Notes under the pieces: generated by a model
The model's database searches: none
Seen by the model: the letters and a program-made list of their open reading frames with translations, nothing else
Told to the model about the DNA's origin: nothing
Source: Bactrocera neohumeralis
Lineage: Eukaryota > Arthropoda > Insecta > Diptera > Tephritidae
DNA length: 64,000 nt
Direction: 5' to 3'
Assembly: GCF_024586455.1 (NCBI RefSeq)
Contig: NC_065921.1
Coordinates: 49,188,574-49,252,573 of the forward strand
Made by a program: the position numbers and the translations under genes
Shown here: one piece after another, positions 10,693-21,290 of the stretch
How the letters are laid out: every line of letters begins with the position of its first letter
Numbering within the stretch: the first letter of the stretch is position 1

Positions 10693-11262
10693 TACAGTGG
10701 AGGGCAAAAACCTACGTACGACCGCTTTTTTCTTAACTTTAATAAATTCTGTAGGATGAGAAGTAATGATGCAGGGTTGTTTTAAATCTTATTATTGTCT
10801 AACAAATAACAAAAAAGTATAATTCTCTAATATTAAGTTTTAAGGTAACTCACTTAAAACTGAAAAAAGGCGTTGACAAAAGTCTTCATACGTTTTATTA
10901 GTTTCACTCTACAGCATAACGGTAAATTGCCGTTTGTTTCATTTTTTGTCTGTACTTTGTATTATTCTCGGAATTTATTGCCTTTTGGTATTTTAAAATT
11001 GTGTACGACCGGAAAAATGGCTCCACGCAAAGAAATTTCTGTGGATGTGCGAAATTTAGTTATTAAACACAGAAGTGAGAATAAATCATAAAAGCAGAAT
11101 TATTATGTTTAAGCAAATCGGCGGTGCAGACCATATTTAATAACTTTAAAAACTCAAATTCTATCGAGACTAAGCCGCGTACTGGCCGTCCGAAGAAGCT
11201 TAACCGAAGAGACGTACTAAATTGGCCCAGGACATAGCTGAGAGATCCCAAATTGTTGTTCA
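10693..11262 (+). mobile_element. Tc1-like transposon, 5' half only
   Basis: A TA followed by CAGTGGAGGGCAAAA at about 10693 has the look of a Tc1-type inverted-repeat start. After a ~320 bp leader, a frame opens at 11017 with MAPRKEISVDVRNLVIKHRS, the first helix-turn-helix of a Tc1-like transposase. A few in-frame breaks later, GRPKKLNRRD (near 11180-11210) gives the GRP(R/K)KL hook between the two DNA-binding helices. The catalytic DDE domain and the right inverted repeat are missing; the sequence stops where the next element begins at 11266. The start of the same element is also visible at 6860-7091, before the gap. Confidence 0.75.
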
Positions 11263-11265
11263 CTA

Positions 11266-11571
11266 GGGTGGGTCGATTCCGAACTTTTTTCGATTCGGGA
11301 TTTCTAATAGTGCGGAAAAGTTGCCTTAGTACTTCCTGATTCCAATGTAACTTTTTGTTTTGAGATCGGATTGCATCTTCAACCCCAACTCCGGTCTTGA
11401 AATTTCGGAAATTCGCCTAAAATCGTGAAATTGTCTACCTAGCGCCTGAAATACGCATCTCATGGCAAAATGTATGAAACGAAAGTTATTTGTCACGTCA
11501 TTTGCTACCGAAGGACGAACCGTTCCGAGATACGAGCGAAAATGCGGCGCGCCACAGCGCAAGGTGAAAAT
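11266..11571 (+). repeat. Left terminal inverted repeat
   Basis: About 306 bp, reverse-complementary to 13671-14001 with few mismatches, apart from a ~24 bp segment missing here. It ends inward at GCGCAAGGTGAAAAT. Confidence 0.9.
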
Positions 11572-11593
11572 CGGCTTGCGGCCTATTTCTTGA

Positions 11594-11833
11594 CGTTGAT
11601 TTCGCCGAGTGCTATCACTCACATTCATTCACCTACGCCAAAAGACACGTTCGGATAGGTCTCCACACAAATATTTTTTCATCGAGTTCCTTCACTCTTG
11701 TCGGTGATTTTGCCGAGTTCTATCACTTACATTCATTTTCCTGCGCCATACGACACGTTCGGACTGGTCTCCACATAAATATTTTCTCATCGAGTTCCTT
11801 CACTCTTGTCGTTGATTTCGCCGAGTGCTATCA
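11594..11833 (+). repeat. Subterminal ~108 bp tandem repeats, 2.2 copies
   Basis: Unit 1 is 11594-11701, unit 2 is 11702-11809, and a partial third is 11810-11833. Each starts CG(T/G)TGATTT(C/T)GCCGAG and ends CTTCACTCTTGT. The units lie just inside the left inverted repeat and just before the transposase frame, where transposase-binding sites or a promoter could sit. Function is inferred from position only. Confidence 0.8.
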
Positions 11834-13554
11834 AACAAGATTACAAAGAAAAATGAACGTAAAGAAAAGCTTTCAAAACGTCATTCAACATCCACACTTA
11901 CCAGAAAAGTATCAGCTAGAACACGTGACCATTCAGATCAGGCAGACTCTCATACAGACGACAAAAATGTAGGTGCGTCGCACATGGATTCTTCCAAAAA
12001 CGATGCTGATGATGAATTTTCTCTTCCATCCTCTAAAACCAAACAAAACACACTAGTATTAGAACACACTGCCTTAGCTGCCCAAAGATTTGGAGTAAGT
12101 GATAGAGCAGCGGCCTTGATTGTTTCATCTGCTTTTCTGGATGCTAAATGCAAGATTAGTCGGGCAAACAAAAGTGTTGGAGTTAAGCTCCAAAACACCG
12201 AAAGTATTGAATCTGTTTATGGGCTGTATTTTGACGGCCGCAAAGACAATACACTGACACAAGTCAGCGAAGGTGAAAAGTACTACCGCGACACTGTCAA
12301 AGAGGAACATATTTCTCTTATAGCGGAACCTGGTTGTCATTACTTTGGCCACGTCACCTCTCTTCCGGGTCAGCTGAGGATGAGACGCAAGCTATATGGC
12401 AACATTTACAAGACAATTCAGTTGATGTGGAACATCTAGAAGTTGTCGGTGCTGATGGCACCAACACGAACACAGGTTGGAAAGGTGGAATCATTCGGAA
12501 ACTAGAAGAAAGAATAGCTAGGCCATTACAGTGGGTTTTTTGTCTTCTACATTTCAACGAACTTCCATTTCGTGCTCTTTTCGAACACATAGATGGTGTC
12601 TCAAAGAGTCCAAATACATTCTCTGGCGACATAGGTAAACTGCTCCCTGATTGTGAGAAGTTGCCTGTTGTCAAATTTGAAAGTTTTCCATCCTGCCAAT
12701 TACCTTCTGAGGTTATTAATCCGACCCAACTTAGCACAGACCAAGCTTATCTCTATAAAATATCAGAAGCTGTTATTTCCGGTCAATGTTCCTCAGATTT
12801 AGCGTCGATGCATCCAGGTAACATGTGCAAATCTCGCTGGCTCACCTGTACAAATAGAATTCTGAGATTATACATTTCTACTGACAAACCAACAAAGGAA
12901 ATAAAGATTTTGGTCAAGTACATACTTACAGTTTACTCACCTTTGTGGTTCTCAATAAGATTCAACAGTTCAATCAAAGATGGCTTGCGCCATCTCTATG
13001 CTGCAATTCAAAGGTCGAGATACTTACCTGCTTAACTGCCCAAGGTTGTCGATTCATCCATTCAACAGAATGCTTTTTTTGCTCTTCCAGAAAACATTCT
13101 CCTTAGTATGATGACTGACGAACGGATAGAAGTCAGAAAGTTGGCCCTTGACCGTCTTTTGGCAGCCAGAGAAGCAGAGTCTGACACTGTTAATGGAAGG
13201 GTTAGATGTAATAAAGTGCCAAAGCTGAATTTCAAAGCTAATAATTATTACGATATGATTAACTGGAAGACTATTACCTTGACTGTTCCACCAGTTCTTT
13301 GTTCAGTTTCTAACGAAGAACTCATAAAAGGGCTGTCGGGAGACACTGCAGAGGTATGGAAATTTAGTGAATTCCCCTCTCACACCGTGGCAGTCGAGAG
13401 AACCGTCAAACTGGTAACAGAGGCATCTTCCGAAGTTATTGGCCCCCAATCTCGTGATCGTTTTATTCGCTCTACACTGAAATCTAGGCAACAAGTGCCA
13501 AAGTTTAGTACAAAATCTGATTTTATCAATAAATTTGACACAGATTCAGACTAA
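11825..13554 (+). pseudogene. Transposase-like protein, RNase H-like core, nearly intact
   Basis: Three stretches make up one gene: 11825 to about 12355, then after one frameshift (12350-12366) on to 13033, a single stop, and on to 13554 in the same frame. Landmarks in order are GLYFDGRKDNTLTQ (~12217-12260), EEHISLIAEPG and YFGHVT, then VVGADGTNTNTG (~12435-12476) and CLLHFNELPFRALFEH (~12541-12590). Near the C-terminus come ENILLSMM, the basic line from 13108, and SHTVAVERTVKLVTEA before a stop at 13554. The acidic residues in FDG and ADG plus the CxxH motif resemble the hAT catalytic core, but no hAT dimerisation tail is present. A relative lies at 47130-48799. Compared with that copy, this one lacks a Cys-rich N-terminal region. 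Role as transposase is inferred from the flanking inverted repeats. Confidence 0.75.
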
Positions 13555-13670
13555 AACAAGCCTGACATATGGTTGGTTGGTTGGGTTGGGCTTGGGAGGA
13601 ACCCGAATAGCAGCCACCTCCACGCGGTGGGTTCTGGGTGACCAATACAGGTTAGCTGAGAGCAGCAACA

Positions 13671-14001
13671 ATTTTCACCTTGCGCTGTGGCGCGCCGCCT
13701 TTTCGCTCGTATCTCGGGAACGGTTCGTCCTACGGCCATGATCACGTATACCATTTCGGTAGCAAATGACGTAACAAAAAACTTTTGTTTTATACATTTT
13801 GCCATGAGATGCGTATTTCAGGCGCTAGGTAGACAATTTCACGATTTTAGGCGAATTTCCGAAATTTCAAGACCGGAGTTGGGGTTGAAGATGCAATCCG
13901 ATCTCAAAACAAAAAGTTGCATTGGAATCAGGAAGTACTAAGGCAACTTTTCCGCACTATTAAAAATCCCGAATCGAAAAAAGTCCGGAATCGACCCACC
14001 C
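13671..14001 (-). repeat. Right terminal inverted repeat
   Basis: Mate of 11266-11571. About 331 bp, including ~24 bp absent from the left arm. It begins ATTTTCACCTTGCGC and ends GAATCGACCCACCC. Confidence 0.9.
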
Positions 14002-14830
14002 CAGGGGGTAATCGGAATTTGAAAAAATGATAGTGGCCTCGCCCTCTAATAAGTTTAATGTACATATTTCCTAAGCTACTGAAGCTAGAACAACTAAATT
14101 TGCTCAGCGTAAATATTATGAGAAATTCTACGAGCAGTGTGAAGGCAACCCCGATCGCTCTCCATATTACGGTACTGTTCCAAGCCACTAAAACCACAAG
14201 AAATCAATAAGCATTATTTTATATTCCTTGGTCATAGTGTCAAAATGGACGAAATCGGACAACTACCACTTCCTATATAACACAAAGTTAAATTCCACTC
14301 AAAATTCAACCAAAACTGTTCAAGCCCCTAAGTAAGGAATATGTGGACCCCAGTATATACAGTTGACTTTTGACCGAAAATATCGTTCAATGTGTGAGAA
14401 GTCCATATGAAATTCGGACAGAATCATTTCCTGATAATAGCAATTCTTTTATCAAAAATGGGTTGAATCGGGTCAATAGTTCCCAGAGCCCCCATATACC
14501 TAACATTAAGATTTTTGGAACTTCAAGGTGATTTTGTTCCATATGATTGGTGATTGCATGTAAGGTACCATAATGAAACCCAGGGAACATTTTTTGATTG
14601 TGTGGCAAATTTATAGTATGTGGGATGATGATGGGTCGATACTACCCCCTGCTCCCACTACATACTACACATAATTTCGTTTTTCTAACATACATATAGT
14701 ATATGTAGATATAAAATTGATTGCATTCCGATCCTGTGGTTGACGTTTTACACTTTAAGGTATTTCCCTAGCATTGATTCCTCCAAGTTGCAAAAGTATA
14801 AAATATTCGGTTGTACCCAAACCTTCTTTC
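14002..14830. repeat. Degenerate interspersed repeat
   Basis: Non-coding sequence with wording of the CTTCCTTACTT/TATACTCTCGC repeat group: ordered short phrases such as CTAAGCTACTGAAGCT and a closing GTATAAAATATTCGGTTGTACCC near 14797. It contains no stable reading frame. Assignment to that group is by resemblance only. Confidence 0.35.
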
Positions 14831-15029
14831 TTTAAAAGCATGTTTTTTAAACCATAGTTGTTTTCACTTTCTTTAAGGATAGGTTTGAGTAAATTTGTTA
14901 TTCAAATGAAAGCTCTAGGCTTATGCTGATGCTGTTATCCTCACGTTGCACAGTTGTGGCGTATTTTGGGCTTTTTATACTGTTTCTCAAAGAGTTAATA
15001 CATCTATTGAAGTTTTAGTAACACTTAAA

Positions 15030-15350
15030 AAAATTGTCTAACATACAAATATATAAGTAAAGCATCAAAGCGTGATGATCAAAGTGATAAGAGAGAATCA
15101 AATTTCTGAATCTGTTTCTACAATTTGGCGGGAGCTGAAACGAAGCCCTAACATTGTACGTGAGCAAATGCAGAAAGCGCTTCTCTTGAATCAAACTCTC
15201 ATCTCAGTCTAGCCGGAATTCACATGAAATGGCATTCGGTAAGATTAAGCATTTGAGGTGGTTGGTAAGAAAGGTTTACGAAGCTTATCGTCAATTTAAT
15301 ACGATTTCTGAGCTGAAAACAGATATCTCGGATACATGGGCTAATTAAGA
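15030..15350 (+). pseudogene. Tc1-type transposase remnant
   Basis: Translated fragments in changing frames resemble parts of Tc1-like proteins: IRENQISESVSTIWRELKRS at about 15085-15145, and a C-terminal-like ISELKTDISDTWAN near 15305-15345 before an RTE junction. Multiple stops and shifts leave no usable frame, and no inverted repeats were found. It could be another IS630/Tc1/mariner relative. Confidence 0.4.
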
Positions 15351-15372
15351 ATTATTAATTTCCCCCTCTGCA

Positions 15373-16600
15373 GGGTTGTGCGCTGAGTCTGGGACCCGCC
15401 CTAGACACCAAGCCTCGGATGAGAGACCCCCATTTTGATGACGACTATGGCAAACGAATAAAGGACTACGATTTGAGGGTATGCATCTGGAATATCCGCT
15501 CCCTTAATTGGGAAGGTGCCGCTGCCCAACTGGTTGATGTCCTCGTTAGACTGAAGGCTGACATCACCGCCTAGAAATGCGATGGACGGGACAAGGGCTG
15601 AGACGAGTAGGTCCTTGTGGCATTTACTACAGTGGCCATATAAAGGAGCGCAAATTTGGTGTGAGATTCGTGGTGAGAGAGAGAGTCCGTCACCGAGTAC
15701 CATCATTCACCCCGCTGGATGAACGTCTATCCACAATCCGCATCAAAACGAAGTTCTTCAACATATCGCTGATCTACGCCCACGCCCCGACGGAAGAAAA
15801 GAACGATGTGACTAAAGATGCCTTCGCCACGATATCAAAATCGTGCTTGGCGACTTTAACGCCAGGATGGGCAAAGAAGGTATCTTTGGCACTACGGTCG
15901 GTAAATTCAGCCTCCACGATGAAACATCCCCAAATGGGTTGAGGCTGCTCGATGATTTGTAAAATATGGTCGGACGAAAGCATGCTCAACGATTCGAATT
16001 TAAATGTGCTCTGCCCAATGCACAAAAAGGGAGACCCCACAATCTGCGCCAACTACCGTGGGATTAGCCTCCTCAACATCGCATATAAGGTTCTATCGAG
16101 CGTATTGTGTGAAAGATTAAAGCCCACCGTCAAAAAGCTGATTGGACTTTATCAGTATGGCTTTAGACCTGGCAAATCAACAACCGACCAGATATTCACC
16201 GTGCGCCAAATTTTGGAAAAGACCCATGAAAGGAGAACCGACATACAACACCTCTTCGTTGAATTCAAAACTGCTTTCGACAGCACGAAAAGGAGCTGCC
16301 TTTATGCTTCGATGTCTGAATTTGGTATCCCCGCAAAACTAATACGGCTGCGTAAACTGACTTTGGGCAACACCAAAAGCTCCGTCAGGATGTGGAAGGA
16401 CCTCACCGTGCCGTTCGATACCAAACGAGGTTTCAGACAAGGCGACTCCCTATCGTGCGATTTCTTGAAACTGCTGCTGGAGACAATAATTCGAGCTGTA
16501 GAACTTAATCGAGCAGGTACAATATTTTACAAGAGTGTACAGCTGCTGGCGTATGCCGATGATATTGATATCATCGGCCTCAACACCCTAGTTAATAAGA
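15373..16600 (+). mobile_element. RTE-like copy with internal deletion (endonuclease joined to RT)
   Basis: It begins in the RTE leader at about 15373 and runs through the N-terminal endonuclease (frame 15577-15942). It skips the stretch equivalent to about 1230-2225 of copy 1, then resumes in the RT (15952-16605), where CANYRGISLLN, the FRPGKSTTDQIF motif and the YADDIDIIGL active-site strip are readable. A smaller deletion removes part of the endonuclease just before KSCLATLTPG. The copy ends abruptly at GGCCTCAACACC (16595), where the Gypsy LTR sequence begins. It is not functional. Confidence 0.9.
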
Positions 16601-17289
16601 ATTAATAGTTTAAAGAAAATAGGAAAATTTTGTCGGCAGCTTAAGTGGAACATAATATACAATGTTTATAAACATAATTTTTGTAGACATATTTACATAC
16701 ATAATTTCTCTATCGCTTAAATTTAAAACTCTCCTGAAATTAATACTAAATTTAAAAAATTTAAATGAGATTATTATCATGTTTTCTTTTAAATTTCAAT
16801 TGTCTTTTTATATTTGAACTATGAAAATTTTATAAATTATTGAATCTAAACTTAGTTTCGTTTATGTCGTAAAGATTTATAGTTTTTGATATATCCTTCT
16901 TTCCTATTATCCATAAAAATTTCTCTCGTTTTATTTATTTTTTTAAGAAAATTTGTTTAAAATTTTAAAATATTTTCATAAATAATTTTTTTGTTACAAT
17001 TCCCATATTCAACATCGATTGGTTAAAAATCTTGTAACAAAATGTTATCTATTATTATAAAATTCTACAGCCTTACTCATTTTATCGTTTATGTTTAATT
17101 ATTTGTTTTCAATATACAAAATTCTTATTTTTTCCGTTAATGTATGGAGTCGCTCAATATCACTACTGCCTGTGTGGTTATTTGGCTTAACAAAATGTAA
17201 ATCTATGTTTTCAGTTTTAAAAAAATCTTTTATATTAACGCTCTTGAACTCATTATCAGTTATTATTTTATAAACATTTCCTCTTTGGG

Positions 17290-19780
17290 ATTTGTAAAGT
17301 CATAATTTTTCGATTATAGTTTGATTATTACGATTTTCCAGATAGAAAACGGTCTATAAAGATTAAGAAACTGCATTTGAAATTTGTATACGCATCCATA
17401 TGTACTAGTTGCTTTATGTCCGCTGGAATATCTGTAGATTTAAACTTTTCTTTAAAAGGGTGGCGATCGTATTTATATCTGCTACAAATATCGCAATTAT
17501 TTATAAACTTCTGTATGCATTCTTTAAGTTTAGGGAAATATATCAGCCGTTATAAACCTTCATAATTTTCAGTTATGCCAGCATGTCCCGTTTCATTCTT
17601 ATGGTATCTTCTCTATAAACTTGGTGTTCATTTTCTATATCTTTTGCATTATACGAACATCTTACAAATTTTCATTAAGCAGTAAATATAACTACTTTTC
17701 CAGCACCTATATGCTCTGTTAATAAATGTTCAAAATTTGTTTTCTAAGCCAGTTGAGTTAATAAATATTTTATTTTTGTTATGTTTATATTCAAAGTCTT
17801 TGATTTTATCATCTTTAAGAATTATTTGCGTTTGAAAACGATCGACAACTGTGTTAAGAATGCCAATGTGATTATGAGTGTCTTCTTCCTGAAAATGTCT
17901 CGTCCCATGATCATCGGTATTATTATATAGAGAATCAGCTTGTTCAGTTAACTCATCAACTGCATGTACGAGTATTTCATCACATCTAATTCTACTCAAA
18001 AAGTCTGCAACATGATTATCTTGACCCTTTATGTAGTTAATGTTAATATTAAATTCGCCAAGTTTAATGAGCCATAGATTTTTTACATGTGATTTGACAA
18101 AAAGCCGTCACAGTGGTTGATGCTCAGAAAGAATGCAAAATTTAATACCAAATAAATAAGGTCGAAAATAACCAGTAGCCTAAACAATTGCTAATAACTC
18201 TTTTTCAGTGGCAGAATAATTTTTTTCATGGTTATTTAGGGTTCTACTAGCGAAGCAAATTGGATGATTGTCTTGCTGCAAAACTGCACCCAGGGCACAG
18301 TTGCAAGCGTCTGTTATCAGTTGAAAACGTATTTTGAACGTACTTGAGTACGGGAGCTTCAGTTATTATTGTGATATGTGTGTGCTGTGATGAAATTGGA
18401 ATCATTCGGATTGACTTTTGCATCCTTTTTTAAAAACTTTATTAGTGGATAAGGTACCTTTGAGTAGTCGCGAATAAATTTTCTGTAATATCCAGTAACA
18501 CTTAGAAAAGATCTAATCTGCTTCATAATTTTTGGTAGTTGCAGCTTTAAAATGCAATCAACTTTTGACGGGTTGGTTTTCACTTCTTCTGTATTCTGAG
18601 TATGTGACCTAAGAAAGGAGTTTCTTTCACGAAAAATTTTCACTTATTAATTTGAGTTTTTAAGTTTGAATATCTTAATTTGTTAAGAATATGCTTAATG
18701 ACATGCAATGCAACGACATGCTCTTGTAAACTTGTGGAGAAAATTAAAATATCGTCAAGGTAGACGACGCACCTTATATTAATATCATTTTCAAAACTGT
18801 ATTAATTAGACGCTGAAATGTGACCGAAGCATTTTTGAGCCCAAAAGGCATTCGCGTAAATTCTTAGTGGTCATGTGGGGTGGAAAATTCCGTTTTCGAC
18901 CGGTCTTCCTCTTTAGCGAGGATTTGGTGAAAACCCTTTGCCAAATCTGTCTGGGAGAAATATTGAGCTCGGCCTAGTTTATCTAATATACTTTCAATAT
19001 TAGGAATAGGGAATTTGTCTTCTACTGATTATACTTTCGGTAATCTATTACTAGTCCCACTTATCCACCCCTGAACTATCCTTTTTTTTTGGCACTATCC
19101 ACAAAGGTACATACATTGTAAGGCGGCGCACTTTCCCTAATGATGCCTTGACGTAGCATGTCATCTATCTATCTATGAATTTCCTTTTCATGTACATGGG
19201 GGTATCTGTACATTTTACAGTAAACTGGTTTTTTCAGACACGGTTTTAATTTCGTGCTCTACACAATTGGTATTACTTAATATTTCACCATCCATAAATA
19301 TTAAATCTTGGAAATCGGTGAGAATGGTCTTTAGTGCAGCTGACTTCTCGCTATTTAATTCACTAAACAGGTTATCCATTACATTTTTCCCTAGGCTTGT
19401 TGGCTCTAATTGGTAAATTTCGTGTCTATTGTACGGAAAATTACGAAGAAAAAATAATGCGCTATTGTTAATAATAACTACTTCTTTACTCATATCAATT
19501 ATAGCTTGAAGAGGTCTTAATATATTTGTCATATTATTGCGTCGATTTTTTTATTTGTAAAATCTGTTAATTTCCATAACATAGTGGCATTTTCGTTGAA
19601 CTCAGTTGGTAAGTCGATTATGATTTCATGATAAATATTTGATTTTGAATTATGGGAAGAAAATAAAATTGGGTTATGTAAAGGTAATCTTTCATATTGC
19701 ACCAATTTGTCTTTGTTTAAAAGAGAAGTTGTGGATCCAGTATCAACTAAAGCAATTAATTTATCATGCTTAATTGTAAT
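17290..19780 (-). pseudogene. Gypsy pol remnant: protease, RT, RNase H, integrase
   Basis: Read right to left: a protease DTGST motif at about 19732-19746; a spacer frame at 19215-19532; RT with the YLDDILIFS active site at about 18740-18765; and a typical EFTRMPFGLKNA phrase near 18835-18870. RNase H follows with YSATEKELL near 18205-18225, then the linker LSRIRCDEILVHAVDELTEQ at about 17940-18000. The integrase zinc-region wording, CSRYKYDRHPF, lies near 17455-17490. Dozens of stops and shifts make it inert. Order and wording match 17.6/297-type Gypsy elements. Confidence 0.8.
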
Positions 19781-19900
19781 CTCAATTAAGGGAAGTGTCG
19801 TTTTGAGACAATTGTATGAAATTTATTTCGTGATGAAAGTTGATTCGTGATTATTTCTATTGAAAGTTGCTATGATTAGAATATTGTTCCTTGAACAAAA

Positions 19901-20590
19901 TTAGCATCTGTGGTATTTACCTGTACGTGATATAGTACATACATCCATTTTCGAAAGCGTACTACTTTGTGGTAACGCAAAGTTACGATTTCTAAAACTA
20001 TTGTTATAACTTCTGTTTGCTTCAATTATATTTGAATTTGGTTGCTGAAATTTATTTTGTCTTACAAATTTTCTCGTTTGGTTGTGATTACGATTAAAAC
20101 GTGGCAAACGATTATAACTTTCATTATGATTTTCATTTCTACTATAGTTCGCGAAGTTGTTGTTATTTTGGTAAGTAAGATATGGTTTTTCGTTTTTATT
20201 ACATGTAGGTTTATTTTCTATGATAAGGTTTCTTATAAGCCCTTCTGTTTATAATAAATTATAGGCGTCTCTTAAAAAGTCAATATTTTGATTAATGATG
20301 ACTGAAGCCAAATTAACATCAATATTGTTTAAAAATGTTCTTAATATGGTTTTTTCAACATTTTTTGGGCTAAATTCAATAGGATTTTCGTCATCGTACT
20401 CGAATTTCTCATTTAGTTTGTATAAAATATTTCTTACAGTTAAGTAGTAATTAACAATATCATTTTCATTTACTAGCATAAATGCCTCTTGATACAACTG
20501 GTTATAAGATTTTTTTATACAAAAGTTTCGTATAAAAATATCTCTTACTTCTATCCATATTGGTGAGGGGCCAAGAGTGCAAAGCTTCAC
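19901..20590 (-). pseudogene. Gypsy gag-like remnant
   Basis: A 113-codon frame (20249-20590) and a continuation in the same frame after one stop (19901-20107). The first part is a helical gag-like segment (FIRNFCIKKSYNQLYQEAF), the second is Asn/Arg-rich and nucleic-acid-binding in character (FNRNHNQTRKFVRQNKFQQ), as in 17.6-type gag tails that lack a CCHC knuckle. Its position upstream of the protease supports the call. The N-terminus is not preserved. Confidence 0.65.
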
Positions 20591-21119
20591 CTTGAATCTT
20601 ATTGATTATAATACGATGAAACACGTAAGTTTTCTCTGGCGAATCCGTTGGAAAAAACGTTAAGACCATGTCCACTTCTCTTAAGAACGAAGTAACAGCG
20701 CATGAGTATTTGCTAGTACATACATTTCACAAAACTGTGTTTTGGCGGTTTTGGCTTCTTTTGCTGGTTTTACCGATACTTGATTACGGGGCTCTTTTAG
20801 TTTAATTTATTTTACTGTATTTTAATGTAATTTAATTTAATTTAATTTAATTTTGTTTTATTTTATTCCTTTTTTTATTTCTCTGGTTTCACATTTTCAC
20901 ACTAATAACTGGTGGAAATCACTAAAAAAGTCATGTTTTTTTTCTGAGCGATAAAATGCAATAATTTTTCTTTACTTTTAAATCCGCACACTTTATTGTT
21001 TTTTCTTTAATAGCTAGTCTCACTGTATATATAAGAAATAGTCATACACTTGTACATATATTTAAATAAATTTTTATGATTCTTTTCTTTTTCGGTTCTT
21101 CTTTTTCTACTGCGCCAGT

Positions 21120-21290
21120 TATGTATGTATGTATATTAAAGCATCCGATTCCGAAGAGTCATCAAAACTTAATGCTTTATTGTATTTTTAGTTCGAGCGA
21201 ATCGTAACAGTTATTATAATAATAATAAATAGCTTAAAGAAAATAGGAAAACATTGTCGGCATCTTAAGTGTATCATAATATACAATCTA
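21120..21290 (-). repeat. Gypsy 5' LTR with adjacent primer-binding site
   Basis: Sequence shared with the left LTR piece ends near 21290; the inner edge is set by TGGCGCAGT at about 21110-21118. LTR length is uncertain because the 3' LTR is truncated and the outer edge shows no clear target duplication. Confidence 0.55.

Larger units (their letters stand above)
11266..14001 (+). mobile_element. 2.7 kb DNA transposon with ~310-330 bp terminal inverted repeats, unassigned family
   Basis: The left repeat (11266-11571) and right repeat (13671-14001) are nearly identical when one is reversed; both end GGGTGGGTCGATTCCG. The right copy carries about 24 bp near 13735-13765 that the left lacks. Between them lie ~108 bp tandem units and one plus-strand gene with an RNase H-like transposase core. 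I see no clear target duplication (left flank TTCACTA, right flank CAGGGGGT). Very long repeats, a single gene and this protein type do not match any superfamily I can name with confidence; the protein is closest in pattern to hAT. Confidence 0.85.
16600..21290 (-). mobile_element. Decayed Gypsy (17.6/297-like) LTR retrotransposon
   Basis: LTR-like sequence at 21120-21290 (5' LTR on this strand) shares a block, TAAAGAAAATAGGAAAA through CATAATATACAAT, with 16605-16665 (truncated 3' LTR). A tRNA-Ser-type primer site, TGGCGCAGT, sits at about 21110-21118 just inside the 5' LTR, as in 17.6 and 297. Between lie gag-like, protease, RT, RNase H and partial integrase sequences, all on the minus strand and heavily broken. 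I see no envelope-like gene. The left LTR is cut where it meets the RTE copy at 16595. Confidence 0.85.

Noticed and set aside
11257..14009. 8 bp hAT-type target duplication around the long-TIR element
   Set aside because: The flanks GTTCACTA and CAGGGGGT do not match, and 2-5 bp options are no better than chance.
16600..21290. Envelope gene of an infectious Gypsy-type element
   Set aside because: The space between integrase remnant and 3' LTR is short and AT-rich, with no signal peptide, membrane segment or envelope-like text.
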